Source: Kribbella sp. NBC_01245
Lineage (GTDB): Bacteria; Actinomycetota; Actinomycetes; Propionibacteriales; Kribbellaceae
Direction: 5' to 3'
DNA: 64,000 nucleotides
Assembly (NCBI RefSeq): GCF_036226525.1
Contig: NZ_CP108487.1
Coordinates: 3,968,001 to 4,032,000 of the forward strand
In this document: positions 1 to 8,480 of the stretch, one piece after another
How the letters are laid out: the number at the start of each line of letters is the position of its first letter
Numbering within the stretch: position 1 is the first letter of the stretch
The notes under the pieces: generated by a model
Database searches by the model: none
What the model saw: only the letters and a program-made list of their open reading frames with translations
What the model was told of the DNA's origin: nothing
Program-made: the position numbers and the translations under genes

Positions 1-847
1 ACTGCAACTCCTCGCCCGTGCTCGGCGTGAACCGGAGCTGGAAATGCGGCAGCCGCTCGAACCAAGGCCCGGGCACACCCAACTGCTCGGTGCTGTACGT
101 CGCGGGCATCCCCGGCACCGGGTGGCGCGGGCCGTCCGCCGGGGTCGACCCGAGCCAGCCCGGCTCGAGTGGCTCCTGATCCGCGAGCGCCTTCCGCCAG
201 ATCTGGGCCGGCTTCTGCCAGTCGGTGAAGGCGCTCACGCTGTACGCGCTCGGCCAGATCTCCTCGAAGTCCGTGCCGAGGCGCTCGAGCGGCACGCCCT
301 CGTACACGAACTGGCGTACGTCGAACGCGGGCACGGCGTCGAGGGTCAGCCCGACGATCACGCCCATCCCGCCCAACGCCAGCACCGACCCCGGGAAGTC
401 CGGCTCGCCCCGGCGTACCCGAGTGAGCGAGCCGTCGGCCCGGACCAGGTCGATCGCCGCCACGGCGGAGGCGAGGGTGCCGTTGGCATCGCCGGAGCCG
501 TGCGTACCGGTGGAGCAGGCGCCTGCGATCGAGATGTGCGGCAACGAGCCGAGGTTGTGCAGGGCGAGACCCGAGGCGTGCAGGCGGGTGGTGACCTCGC
601 CGTACCGCAGACCGGCCGAGACCGTCACCTGCCGCGCGTCGGTGTCCACGTCGATGACGGGTGGCAGACCGGCAACCGAAAGGAACGTGCCAGTGGTGTC
701 CGCGATGCGGTTGAACGAGTGCCCGCTGCCGAGCACCCGCACCCGCTCGGCGGCCGCCACGACCTCCTGCAGCTCTTCCACCGAGGCGCAGCTCACCAGC
801 TCCCCGGCCGAGAACTCGATATTGCCGGCCCAGTTCCTCAACACCAC
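1..847 (-). CDS. Alditol (xylitol/sorbitol) oxidase, 3' part cut by window edge
   Basis: FAD-dependent oxidoreductase expected to oxidise the terminal hydroxyl of alditols such as xylitol or sorbitol to the aldose with O2, giving H2O2. The N-terminal 282 residues are present. They begin MVLRNWAGNIEF, carry the PP-loop RVLGSGHSFN whose His (about residue 43) is the covalent FAD site in Streptomyces AldO, and continue through the FAD-domain motifs LPHISIAG and STGTHGSG. The middle segment PVPGMPATYSTEQ followed by GVPGPWFERLPHF matches AldO closely from memory. The start is GTG at 847, preceded by GGGAGA at 852-857. The substrate-binding C-terminus lies beyond position 1. It sits downstream of the beta-galactosidase on the same strand, separated by a hairpin. 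Confidence 0.85.
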   Translation of the reverse strand, partial: MVLRNWAGNIEFSAGELVSCASVEELQEVVAAAERVRVLGSGHSFNRIADTTGTFLSVAGLPPVIDVDTDARQVTVSAGLRYGEVTTRLHASGLALHNLGSLPHISIAGACSTGTHGSGDANGTLASAVAAIDLVRADGSLTRVRRGEPDFPGSVLALGGMGVIVGLTLDAVPAFDVRQFVYEGVPLERLGTDFEEIWPSAYSVSAFTDWQKPAQIWRKALADQEPLEPGWLGSTPADGPRHPVPGMPATYSTEQLGVPGPWFERLPHFQLRFTPSTGEELQ

Positions 848-866
848 GGCATCTCCCTCACAGGTC

Positions 867-934
867 TTTTGCGTTCGTTCGTCGGAATACGGCCTGTATC
901 CACGTTGTATACAGGCCGTATTCCGACGAACGAA
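867..934. repeat. Palindromic element, copy 1
   Basis: Perfect 26-bp inverted repeat: arms 874-899 and 909-934 with a 9-nt loop. The outer arm reads TTCGTTCGTCGGAAT and the inner stem ACGGCCTGTAT. It lies between the stop of the beta-galactosidase (970) and the start of the alditol oxidase (847), both on the minus strand. TTTTGCG precedes the left arm. A second element with the same outer arm but a different inner stem is at 63494-63594. On the minus strand the stem is followed by A-rich, not T-rich, sequence, so it is not a textbook intrinsic terminator, although it could still block readthrough. Confidence 0.85.
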
Positions 935-969
935 TGTCAAGACGAAGCCTAGGTGGTCCTCTCCGGGTG

Positions 970-3900
970 CTACTGCGGCTGTCCAGGAATCGCTGGAGCG
1001 CCTGACACCGCCTCGTCGCCGGATAGCGGCCGCAAGGTCACGCCGTACGAGTGGGGCCTGGTCGGGTCCACCCGGTACGGCGGCAGGGTGCTGTTGGGGG
1101 TTTCGCCCATGCCGGTCTCGCGAGCGCCTACGTGCATGGTGACCCAGCCCTTGTTCCGCACGAGTGGGAGCTGGAAGTCGTACTCCGCGCGGTCGAGCCG
1201 GTCGTACGGGGTGACGCTGACGTCGACGGTCTCCGGGGCTGCCACCAGCAGTCCGTTGCGGCCGTCGCCGAGACTGGTCCACCGGGTGTCGGTGTGGTTG
1301 CCGTACGCCTGCGGCCGCGAGTAGCGCACGTACTGCTCGTCGACGGTGCTACGGAATACCCCGATGCGCGTGCCGGAGGCGCGGTCGTTGTAGTTCTCCT
1401 CGGGCCCACGGCCGTAGTACGCGAACCGGCTCAGCGACTCGGGCACACGCATCGAGAAACCGAGGCGCGGGAGGTATGGCAGGGTGCCGAGCTTGGTGCC
1501 CTTCGGCGTGACCTGATGCCCGAGGGTGATGGCACCACCCGCGTCGATCGTGTACGTCATGGCCTGGTCGAACGACAGCTCCGCCTTGTGCCCCGGTGCC
1601 GCGGCAACGCTCTTCACCACGATCCGCGCGCTCCCGTCCGGGAGTCTCGTGGTGTCGATAGACGAGACCTTGGTTTGCAGGCGATCGAGGCCGATCGCGT
1701 TCCAGCGTTCGCGATCCGCGACACCCCAGCCGTACGTCTCGTTCGAGGTCGGCGGACGCCAGACGTCGAGCTCCGGTCCACCTTGCAGCAACTCCTTGCC
1801 CCTGGCAACCATCGACGCCAGCGTTCCGGTTGTGCGGTCTAACGTGTAGCGGAATTGCTTGCCCGAGACAACGGTCTTTCCAGAGACCTCACTGATCCCG
1901 ACGGCACCGGTCTTCGGAGGTTCGGCCACACCTGCGACGACCGTGCCACCGAGGCGGAACTGGCCGCGTGTGGTCATCGCGCCATCGCGGAAGACCGCGT
2001 CGAGATCTAGGAATCGCTCAAGCGAGCGGGGGTTTTCGGCCGCGACCGGTAGGCGTAGCACCTGCTGTGAAGCGGGCGGCAGGGTCAAAGGAACGCTGCC
2101 CTGCCGGATGACCTGATCCGCCTGCCGAACGGCCCAGCGGACGTCGATCGCCAGCGGCGCGAACTGGCGCTCGTTGGAGACCGTCACCACGCCGGGTTCG
2201 GTCGAACTGAACCGTACGGGCGAATGGGCCCACGCCAGCTCGGCCGTCTCGGGCTGGAGGTATCGATCGGTTCCCACCAGGCCGTCCGTGCCCGACAGAC
2301 TGACGCCGAGGCTCTGGAAGTCGCCTACCGCCTTCGACTCCTCGAAGTCCAAAGCAAGCACGGCCTCGCCCGACTTGTCGGCCGTCAGCTCATCGGCGGT
2401 CAACGCGCGCGAGTGGATCCGGATCTGGTCGAACACGCCGTGCGCCAACCGGGTCTTGGTCTGGTCCTGCTGGGTCTGCGCGTTCCGTCCGACGTTGACC
2501 TCCCACAGACCGGGCTCGATCCGCCCGGCGGCTTCGAGACCGGCGGCGCGCACCCCGTCGACGTACAAGGTCAGGGCCCGGCCGTCGTACGTGCCGGTGA
2601 CGCGATGCCAGCTGCCGACCCAGCTCGCCGGTACGGCGGCGGAGACTGCACGCTCGACGCCGTTGATCGTGACGCGGAACTCGACGGTCGAGGCGTTCGG
2701 CTGTTGCAGGGCGTACTGCTGCCCCTTGGTCACGATCGGGAAGGACCCGGCCCAGCTGCCGGGTTTGACCCAGGCGTCGAGGGTGAGACCACCCGTCATG
2801 TCGTCGAGCGAGGCGTCGCGGAAGACGTTCACGAAGTCGTCCAGCCCGGACAGCTCAACGCCCTTGCCCTGATGGCCTTCCACCAAAGAAGGTTTGCCGA
2901 CGAAGAAGGTCTGCAGCTTCGCGGGCGTCATCACCAACGGCTGTTCGAGATTCTGCTCGGCCCAGTCCCAGATGAAGCCGCCTTGCATCGACGGGTACTT
3001 CCTCGCCAGCGCCCAGAACTGGTCGAAGTTGCCCAGACCGTTGCCCATGGCATGCGCATACTCGCCCATCACGATCGGCTTGGCGAACGTTTTCGCCTTG
3101 TTTTCCAGGGATGCCGGGGTTGGATAGCGCGGCCCGGCAACATCCGCGAACGGCGCGTCCCCATCGGGCCGGTTCGGCTGGTGATAGAGCAGCCGGGTCG
3201 GCTCGTTGGCGTCGGCCCATTCGGCCATCGCGAAATGCGCCGTACCGAGGCCGGCCTCGTTGCCGGTGTCCCAGAAGACCACGCTCGGGTGATTCTTGTC
3301 CCGCTCGACCATCGCCACGAACCGGTCGTGGAACGCCGCCTGCCATTCGGGTTTGCTCGCCAGACAGTTCGACGGACACGACTCGCGCGAATGCGTCTCG
3401 ATATCGACCTCGTCATCGATCAGCAGACCGTACTTGTCGGCCAGCTCGTACCAATACGGATCGCTCTCGTAATGCGAAGTGCGCACGGCGTTGATGTGCA
3501 GCTTCTTCATCAACCGGACGTCGCGCTCCATCGCCGCGCGGGTGACGTGCCGCCCAGTCTCGGGATCGGTCTCGGCTCGGTTGACCCCGCGGAACAGGAT
3601 GCGTTTGCCGTTGAGCAGCACCTGCTTGTCCCTGACCTCGATCTCGCGGAATCCGACCTGCTGCCGGGTCGAATGCACCACCCGCCCGGCCGGATCCACG
3701 AGCGAGAGCACAAGCGTGTAAAGCGTCGGCGTCTCGTCGGACCACTTGGCCGGATTGCTGATCACCCCGCTGCCACCTTGGATGGTGGAGACCAGCCGGC
3801 CGTTGGCGTCATGCAGTTTGCCGACGACCTTGTAGTCGTTGCCAGGCGCAACCACCTCGGCATCGACCTTCAGCGTTGCGTCACGATAGGCCGAGTCGAG

Positions 3901-4677
3901 ATCCGTGGTGACGTAGGCGTCCTGGATACGGGCTGTCGGCAACGAATAGACGTACACGTCGCGGAAAATGCCGGCGTAACGCCATTGGTCGTAGTCCTCC
4001 AGGTACGCCCCGGCACCCCAACGATGGACCTGTACGGCGATCGTGTTGCGGCCGGGCCGGACCTTCGAGGTCACGTCGAACTCGGCTGGGCTGTAACCGC
4101 CCTGGTCATACCCGGCGTACTTGCCGTTGACCCAGACGAAATACCCGCTGGTGACGCCCTCGAACCTAAGCAACTGCTGCCGCCCATCCCACGATTGCGG
4201 CAGGTCGAACGTCTTGAGGTAAGCGCCGGTCGGGTTCACATCGCGCGGCACCTTCGGCGGTTCGTCGGGCCAGAGCTCCTCGGGCACGTTCCGGAAGACC
4301 GGGTGATCGATGAAGTCGCTCTGCCACGTATGCGGCACCTGCACCGACGGCCAGCCGGACGCGTCGTACCCGGGCTCCTGGTACCCCGCCGGTACCTCGC
4401 CCGGCGTCTTCGCGATGCGCAACTTCCACGCCCCGTCGAGCACTCGCACGTACGGCGATTGGCCTCCGTGGGCGGCAGCCGTCTCGTCGTCGTACGGCCG
4501 TAACCGGGTATGCGGCGCGACCTGTCCCTCGGCCACTCGGCCCGGGTCTTCGAGGTACGCGTGCACCGCGTCGCTGGTGACCGGCCCGTCGACGGTCGGA
4601 GTCGTCATCGACGCGGCAACGCCGGTCAGGCCTGCCACCAGGGCGACCGTGCAGAGCAATGGCAGGTGGCGGCGCAA
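970..4677 (-). CDS. Secreted GH2 beta-galactosidase (LacZ type) with LamG-like insertion
   Basis: Retaining glycoside hydrolase, about 1235 residues, expected to release galactose from beta-galactosides outside the cell. Order: signal peptide (MRRHLPLLCTVALVAG), sugar-binding jelly roll (about 70-245), Ig-like domain, TIM barrel (about 355-590), LamG/concanavalin-like module (about 605-775), DUF4981-like and Bgal_small_N domains to the end. The acid/base Glu is in DTGNEAGLG (about 474) and the nucleophile Glu in MGEYAHAMGN (about 539). The LamG module between barrel and C-terminal domains makes it longer than E. coli LacZ (1023). Start chosen at TTG 4677 because GAGGAG sits 5 nt upstream and the signal peptide begins there; an in-frame TTG at 4701 would add eight residues. 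Divergent from the RpiB-like gene, 53 bp apart. Confidence 0.9.
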   Translation of the reverse strand: MRRHLPLLCTVALVAGLTGVAASMTTPTVDGPVTSDAVHAYLEDPGRVAEGQVAPHTRLRPYDDETAAAHGGQSPYVRVLDGAWKLRIAKTPGEVPAGYQEPGYDASGWPSVQVPHTWQSDFIDHPVFRNVPEELWPDEPPKVPRDVNPTGAYLKTFDLPQSWDGRQQLLRFEGVTSGYFVWVNGKYAGYDQGGYSPAEFDVTSKVRPGRNTIAVQVHRWGAGAYLEDYDQWRYAGIFRDVYVYSLPTARIQDAYVTTDLDSAYRDATLKVDAEVVAPGNDYKVVGKLHDANGRLVSTIQGGSGVISNPAKWSDETPTLYTLVLSLVDPAGRVVHSTRQQVGFREIEVRDKQVLLNGKRILFRGVNRAETDPETGRHVTRAAMERDVRLMKKLHINAVRTSHYESDPYWYELADKYGLLIDDEVDIETHSRESCPSNCLASKPEWQAAFHDRFVAMVERDKNHPSVVFWDTGNEAGLGTAHFAMAEWADANEPTRLLYHQPNRPDGDAPFADVAGPRYPTPASLENKAKTFAKPIVMGEYAHAMGNGLGNFDQFWALARKYPSMQGGFIWDWAEQNLEQPLVMTPAKLQTFFVGKPSLVEGHQGKGVELSGLDDFVNVFRDASLDDMTGGLTLDAWVKPGSWAGSFPIVTKGQQYALQQPNASTVEFRVTINGVERAVSAAVPASWVGSWHRVTGTYDGRALTLYVDGVRAAGLEAAGRIEPGLWEVNVGRNAQTQQDQTKTRLAHGVFDQIRIHSRALTADELTADKSGEAVLALDFEESKAVGDFQSLGVSLSGTDGLVGTDRYLQPETAELAWAHSPVRFSSTEPGVVTVSNERQFAPLAIDVRWAVRQADQVIRQGSVPLTLPPASQQVLRLPVAAENPRSLERFLDLDAVFRDGAMTTRGQFRLGGTVVAGVAEPPKTGAVGISEVSGKTVVSGKQFRYTLDRTTGTLASMVARGKELLQGGPELDVWRPPTSNETYGWGVADRERWNAIGLDRLQTKVSSIDTTRLPDGSARIVVKSVAAAPGHKAELSFDQAMTYTIDAGGAITLGHQVTPKGTKLGTLPYLPRLGFSMRVPESLSRFAYYGRGPEENYNDRASGTRIGVFRSTVDEQYVRYSRPQAYGNHTDTRWTSLGDGRNGLLVAAPETVDVSVTPYDRLDRAEYDFQLPLVRNKGWVTMHVGARETGMGETPNSTLPPYRVDPTRPHSYGVTLRPLSGDEAVSGAPAIPGQPQ

Positions 4678-4730
4678 AGCGATCTCCTCATGGTCGAACA
4701 AATCCCTCGCCAGGGTGTCATGCTTGGTGC

Positions 4731-5141
4731 GTGAGAATCGCCTTTGGCGCGGACGACGAGAACGAGTGCACGCGGGCGGTCGTGGCCGCGATCGAGGAGA
4801 GCCACGAGTTGGTGCGGCCGACCGAGTCTACGAGTTGGCCTTCGATGTCGCGCGATGTCGCCGTCGCCGTGGTTGAGGGCGACTGCGATTACGGCGTGCT
4901 GATGTGCTGGACGGGCACGGGGACCGCGATCGCCGCGAACAAGGTCCGAGGCGCCCGCGCCGCCACCGCCGCCGACGCCTGGACCGCCAAAAACGCCCGC
5001 CTCTGGAACGACGCCAACATCCTCACCCTCTCCCTAAAACGCCTATCCCCCGACGTAGCCGTCGAATGCCTCCACGCCTTCCTCAACGAGCCCGCCCCCG
5101 ACCCGGCCGAACTCCCCACCATCCACTCCCTAGACGACTAA
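4731..5141 (+). CDS. RpiB/LacAB-family sugar-phosphate isomerase-like protein
   Basis: About 136 residues, the usual length of RpiB/LacA/LacB isomerases, which interconvert aldose and ketose phosphates in the cytoplasm. It keeps the family fold signature: IAFGADDENE at the N-terminus, GVLMCWTGTGTAIAANKV with the catalytic-type Cys at about residue 59, RAATAADAW, and the NDANILTL stretch. The usual D-H pair near the N-terminus reads D-D, and the His expected after the RAA motif is absent, so the reaction may differ from ribose-5-phosphate isomerase. GTG at 4731 is the only reasonable start; no strong ribosome site is visible, so translation may be leaderless. Its place beside glycoside hydrolases suggests a role on a released sugar phosphate. 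Confidence 0.72.
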   Translation: MRIAFGADDENECTRAVVAAIEESHELVRPTESTSWPSMSRDVAVAVVEGDCDYGVLMCWTGTGTAIAANKVRGARAATAADAWTAKNARLWNDANILTLSLKRLSPDVAVECLHAFLNEPAPDPAELPTIHSLDD

Positions 5142-5147
5142 CCCCCA

Positions 5148-5237
5148 CCAACACCGGCACACGCTCGCGGTCCGCACCCCTTCAGCACCGCGCCAACACC
5201 GGCAGACGCTCGCGGTCCGCATCCCCTAAGCACTGCG
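5148..5237. repeat. 45-bp tandem direct duplication
   Basis: Two adjacent 45-bp units (5148-5192 and 5193-5237), each starting CCAACACCGGCA and sharing ACGCTCGCGGTCCGCA, differ at only a few positions. The second unit forms the outer left arm of the larger inverted repeat at 5191-5543. The unit begins 7 bp after the stop of the RpiB-like gene and is non-coding. Confidence 0.85.
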
Positions 5238-5543
5238 TCGATTGGTCTGCATTCGACCGCTTGAGCGGCGAGTCAGCTGCAAGCGGACGGTCTGCGGTCG
5301 AATGCTGACGAATCGTCGCTAGTGCCCCGCCCCGAATCACGCCTGCCCGGGGTGTTCTGGCGTCGTACGCCGAAAACCATCCGGGGAAGGCCATTCGTGG
5401 ACCGGCATTAGCGACGATTCGTCAGGATTCGACCGCATGACCCGAGTTGACCAAGGTGGGCCGCCGCGGGAGCGGGTCGAATCCAGACCAATCGACGCAA
5501 GGCTTAGGGGATTGCCGGCCGCAGGCGTCTGCCGGTGTTGGCG
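5191..5543. repeat. Long imperfect inverted repeat between convergent genes
   Basis: A structure of about 350 bp with three layers. Outer arms 5191-5213/5521-5543 share CGCCAACACCGGCAGACGC. Next arms, about 5214-5257/5476-5520, share CCCCTAAGC and TGCGTCGATTGGTCTG. Inner arms 5295-5326/5404-5435 match at 30 of 32 positions (CTGACGAATCGTCGCT core). The parts between second and inner arms (5258-5294 and 5436-5475) do not pair well. The loop is 5327-5403. It fills the whole gap between the RpiB-like gene (+) and the GH76 gene (-). No protein-coding sequence is evident. Confidence 0.85.
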
Positions 5544-5554
5544 TGGTGTGGGGT

Positions 5555-7003
5555 TTACGAGGCGTTCATTAGGTCTAGGGCGCTGTGTTGGCGGGCGGAG
5601 TCGGCCTTGTCCCAGGGGCCGGCCCAGCGTAGGCCGTACTGGGCGAGGGCGTTGCGGTTGTTGGTGAGCGCGCTGTCGCGTTGCCTTGAGAGGTACGTCG
5701 TGTAGGGGTGGTCCGATAGGGCGGCGTTGAGTTTGCCGAGGCCGCGGACGTGGGCGCCTTTGAAGGACATTCCGTCCGGCTCGCAGCTGCTCGGCTCACA
5801 AGGCTCGCGGAGAATTCCGTTGCTGTGCAGGCCTGCTGCCGTCGTGGACGCGTCCGCGATCCCCCGCGCCGCGGTTAGCAGGGACGCATCGCCGGTAGCG
5901 CGGTTGAGCTCGGTCAGCGCGCCGATCAGGACACCCTGGTTGTACGTCCAGACCGTGTCGCCGTTGTTCTTGCAGGTGGAGAGGCTGATGCCGTCGTTGA
6001 CCAGTTTCGACGAGTTGACCATGCCCGTGCCCTGGAACCACGTCCACGCATTGCGCGAGCGGTTCAAGTACGTCGTATCGCCGGAGATGCGGTTGTGCAG
6101 CGCGGCCGTGAGGTGGATGTAGAGCGAGTTCGTGATGGCGTTCTTGTAATTGCGCGACGTGTGCCACCAAACGCCGCCGCCGCAGGTGTTGTCCCAGTAC
6201 GCCGCCATGTGGTCGGCGTCGACCCGGGCCGTCTGCAGGTAACGGCTGTCGCCAGTGAGGTCGTACGCCGCTATCCAGGCAAGGCCCCACCAACCGGTGT
6301 CGTCGAGGTAGTCGTTGCGGAACTGGCCGAGCTGCGCGTTGAGGTTCAGGTCGTACGTCCGGCCGACGGCGTACCGGTAACTGCCCATGCCGGTGACGCG
6401 GGCGTTGTCGATGATGGCGGTCAGTGCGTTCGCGGAGTTCCACCAGCCGGAGGTGGCGAACAGGCCCGTCGAGTAGTTGTAGAACATCATCTGCGCGGTA
6501 GCAGCGGCGGTACGTCGATCCCCCGCGTTCCAAGTCGTCCGGGCCCACGGCGTACAGGTGATGTCGGGGCGGTCGGACGCCTTGCCGCAGGCCCTGAGTG
6601 CGCCGACGCCGTGGTTGTTCCAGTCGTCGACGTTGTACATGTTCGTACGCCAACCGGTCTGGCCGGCCGGGACGGTCGTCGCGCCGAGGCGGCTACCCGA
6701 AGCCCAAGTGCGGCCGCCGTCGAACGAGCGGTCGAGCCAGACCTCGTCGCCGGGACTGCCGTTGCCGACCGAACCCCAGCCCATCGCGTCCGCGTCGTCG
6801 AAGTGCAGCACGAACGTCCGGCCGAACAGCGTCGACGAGACCGGCGCCCGATCGCCCGGCGACAACGCGGGATCCCGGGAGTCGCAGTACTTGTTGCAGA
6901 TCGTCGCCTGGATCGCGTGCGTCTTCGGGCTCGGATCCGGCACCGGCGTCGGAGCGCCGAGCGGAATCAACGCGGTGGACAGTAAAACGGCAGCCATCAT
7001 CAT
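5555..7003 (-). CDS. Secreted GH76 family glycosidase (alpha-1,6-mannanase)
   Basis: About 482 residues. GH76 enzymes cleave alpha-1,6-mannosidic bonds, as in the backbone of yeast mannan. Signal peptide [18 protein letters not shown]; an N-terminal Cys- and Trp-rich module (about 30-165); then the alpha/alpha-barrel with the catalytic Asp-Asp pair in [14 protein letters not shown] (about 234-235). C-terminal motifs [13 protein letters not shown] and [10 protein letters not shown] are typical of the family. The start is ATG 7003, the first of three consecutive ATGs, with GGGGAG 7 nt upstream; the longer frame to 7159 adds non-signal-like residues. Two LacI-type palindromes lie upstream, and the next gene on the same strand is a LacI regulator. 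Confidence 0.87.
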   Translation of the reverse strand: MMMAAVLLSTALIPLGAPTPVPDPSPKTHAIQATICNKYCDSRDPALSPGDRAPVSSTLFGRTFVLHFDDADAMGWGSVGNGSPGDEVWLDRSFDGGRTWASGSRLGATTVPAGQTGWRTNMYNVDDWNNHGVGALRACGKASDRPDITCTPWARTTWNAGDRRTAAATAQMMFYNYSTGLFATSGWWNSANALTAIIDNARVTGMGSYRYAVGRTYDLNLNAQLGQFRNDYLDDTGWWGLAWIAAYDLTGDSRYLQTARVDADHMAAYWDNTCGGGVWWHTSRNYKNAITNSLYIHLTAALHNRISGDTTYLNRSRNAWTWFQGTGMVNSSKLVNDGISLSTCKNNGDTVWTYNQGVLIGALTELNRATGDASLLTAARGIADASTTAAGLHSNGILREPCEPSSCEPDGMSFKGAHVRGLGKLNAALSDHPYTTYLSRQRDSALTNNRNALAQYGLRWAGPWDKADSARQHSALDLMNAS

Positions 7004-7054
7004 GCTGGGACTCCCCGGGGCGGGCCGTCGCGGTATCACCAACGACAGCAGGGA

Positions 7055-7068
7055 TGCGAGCGCTTTCA
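7055..7068. promoter_or_regulatory. LacI-family operator candidate upstream of GH76
   Basis: TGCGAGCGCTTTCA, a palindrome centred on the CG of AGCGCT with TG and CA ends, which is the general form of LacI/GalR operators. It lies 52 bp upstream of the GH76 start. Confidence 0.5.
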
Positions 7069-7116
7069 AGACGGTACGACCCCACCCCAAACCCGTCAAC
7101 GCCTCACCCCAAATTC

Positions 7117-7132
7117 CTGGAAACGTTTCTAT
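7117..7132. promoter_or_regulatory. Second LacI-family operator candidate upstream of GH76
   Basis: CTGGAAACGTTTCTAT contains GGAAACGTTTC, a near-perfect palindrome with central CG, about 115 bp upstream of the GH76 start. Paired with the site at 7055 it would allow looping or cooperative repression. Confidence 0.5.
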
Positions 7133-7312
7133 CAGGCTCGAATGGTCCACCCCTCCCACGCATGGTCGCGTCCGTGTCCCCGGCCCGGTCGGTCATGGGA
7201 CGTACATGGTGCATCCCCATTTCCCAACCCGCTGGTCGGATTTGTGGACAACCCACAAATTGCTCGTCTGCCGTACGTCGGACCGGATTTCGGTGTACGT
7301 CGTACAGCGGGG
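7133..7312. other. Intergenic spacer between GH76 operators and LacI gene
   Basis: No gene is evident here. It holds a short hairpin at 7240-7260 (ATTTGTGG/CCACAAAT, 5-nt loop) downstream of the LacI gene, without a T-tract, and a GTACGTCGTAC palindrome near 7294-7306. Confidence 0.4.
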
Positions 7313-8317
7313 TCAGTGGGGAGGGGTGGTGGAGTTGCGGATGACTAGTTCGGTGGCCAGTTCTACGTGGAGGGCTTCGACTTCGTGGTGGTCGAGGAGG
7401 CGGATTAGGAGGCTTACGGCCATGCGGCCCATCTCCTGCAAGGGTTGACGGACGGTCGTGAGCATGGGGAAAGTCGCGCGGCTTAGGTCGATGTCGTCGA
7501 AGCCCGCGACCGAGAGGTCGTCCGGTACGCGCAGGCCTCGCTCGGCCGCAGCCTGGAGGGCGCCGACCGCGGCCTTGTCGTTGAAGGCGACCAAGGCGGT
7601 CGGACGCGGCGAGAGGTCGAGCAGTTCACCGGCGGCTTGGCAGCCGTTCTCCATGGTGGGCTCGACGTAGCGGACGAGCTTCGGATCAGGCAGTACGCCG
7701 GCATCGGCCAGCGCCGCGTTGTGTCCGCCCAGCCGGGCCTCGCTCGCCAGCCATTCGCGCGGCCCGCCGATCACGCCGACGCGGGTATGGCCGAGCTCGA
7801 CCAGGTGAGCCGTCAAGCGACGCGCCCCGGCCGCGTGTGCCGCGGAGACGCCGGCGATATCGCGGGGCAATGGCGTCCGCGGATCCACTACCACAAAGGG
7901 AAATCCCTGCGCCCGAAGGTGAACCAACTCCTCCCCCGATTCCGGTGGCAAGATCAGAATCGCGCCCGCCGTGCCATCCCGCGACGGCAGCTGAGGCAGT
8001 ACGTCGACGTGTTGCGCGGCCTCGCCCGCGTTCAGCACCAGCGGACGACCATGGCGATCCAGCGTCTCCGCGATCGACGAGACGATCACCCCGAAGTAGT
8101 CCGTCAGCACATACGGACAACGGACATACACCGCTCCCTCGATCGGTCCCCGCCGACCGCTAGCGCCCAGACGTACTGCTGCCTGCTCGACGAGTTCCCG
8201 CGTCTGCGGCGTCACGCTCGCATGCCGATTGAGCGCCCGGGAGACGGTGGCGATCGACAACCCGGCCTCCGCGGCGATATCCCGGACGGTCACCCGCCCG
8301 CTCGGACGGCTAGGCAT
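7313..8317 (-). CDS. LacI-family transcriptional regulator
   Basis: 334 residues, the usual LacI/GalR length. N-terminal helix-turn-helix and hinge helix (VTVRDIAAEAGLSIATVSRA, about 9-28) followed by a periplasmic-binding-protein-like effector domain (about 65-334) with the typical VIGGPREWLASEARLGG and VAFNDKAAVGALQAA segments. It should bind palindromic operators and respond to a sugar. Such sites lie upstream of the flanking GH76 and GH30 genes and in its own promoter region, so it is the probable local repressor. The start at ATG 8317 lacks a clear ribosome site. Confidence 0.88.
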   Translation of the reverse strand: MPSRPSGRVTVRDIAAEAGLSIATVSRALNRHASVTPQTRELVEQAAVRLGASGRRGPIEGAVYVRCPYVLTDYFGVIVSSIAETLDRHGRPLVLNAGEAAQHVDVLPQLPSRDGTAGAILILPPESGEELVHLRAQGFPFVVVDPRTPLPRDIAGVSAAHAAGARRLTAHLVELGHTRVGVIGGPREWLASEARLGGHNAALADAGVLPDPKLVRYVEPTMENGCQAAGELLDLSPRPTALVAFNDKAAVGALQAAAERGLRVPDDLSVAGFDDIDLSRATFPMLTTVRQPLQEMGRMAVSLLIRLLDHHEVEALHVELATELVIRNSTTPPH

Positions 8318-8407
8318 TTGTTACATCGATCTGTTTCATTCCTGCACTCTAGCGCCGACCATCAATACCGGCCAGACCTCAAGAAACAACCTATTGACAG
8401 GGCTATT

Positions 8408-8459
8408 GCAAACTTGTTTCCTTGAGCCGCTACGGGGATCGCTTGTTTCATTTGTTTCA
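8408..8459. promoter_or_regulatory. LacI-type operator cluster between the LacI gene and GH30
   Basis: GCAAACTTGTTTCC (8408-8421) is a near palindrome of LacI type. TTGTTTCA follows twice, at 8443-8450 and 8452-8459, and a further TGTTTCA is near 8333-8339. The cluster sits in the divergent gap between the LacI gene (-) and the GH30 gene (+), immediately upstream of the GH30 ribosome site (GAGGAG, 8471-8476). Confidence 0.5.
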
Positions 8460-8480
8460 TTGCAGTGCGTGAGGAGAACG

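Noticed and set aside
2224..4503. 759-codon plus-strand frame opposite the GH2 gene
   Set aside because: Shadow of the beta-galactosidase in a GC-rich genome; no domain signature.
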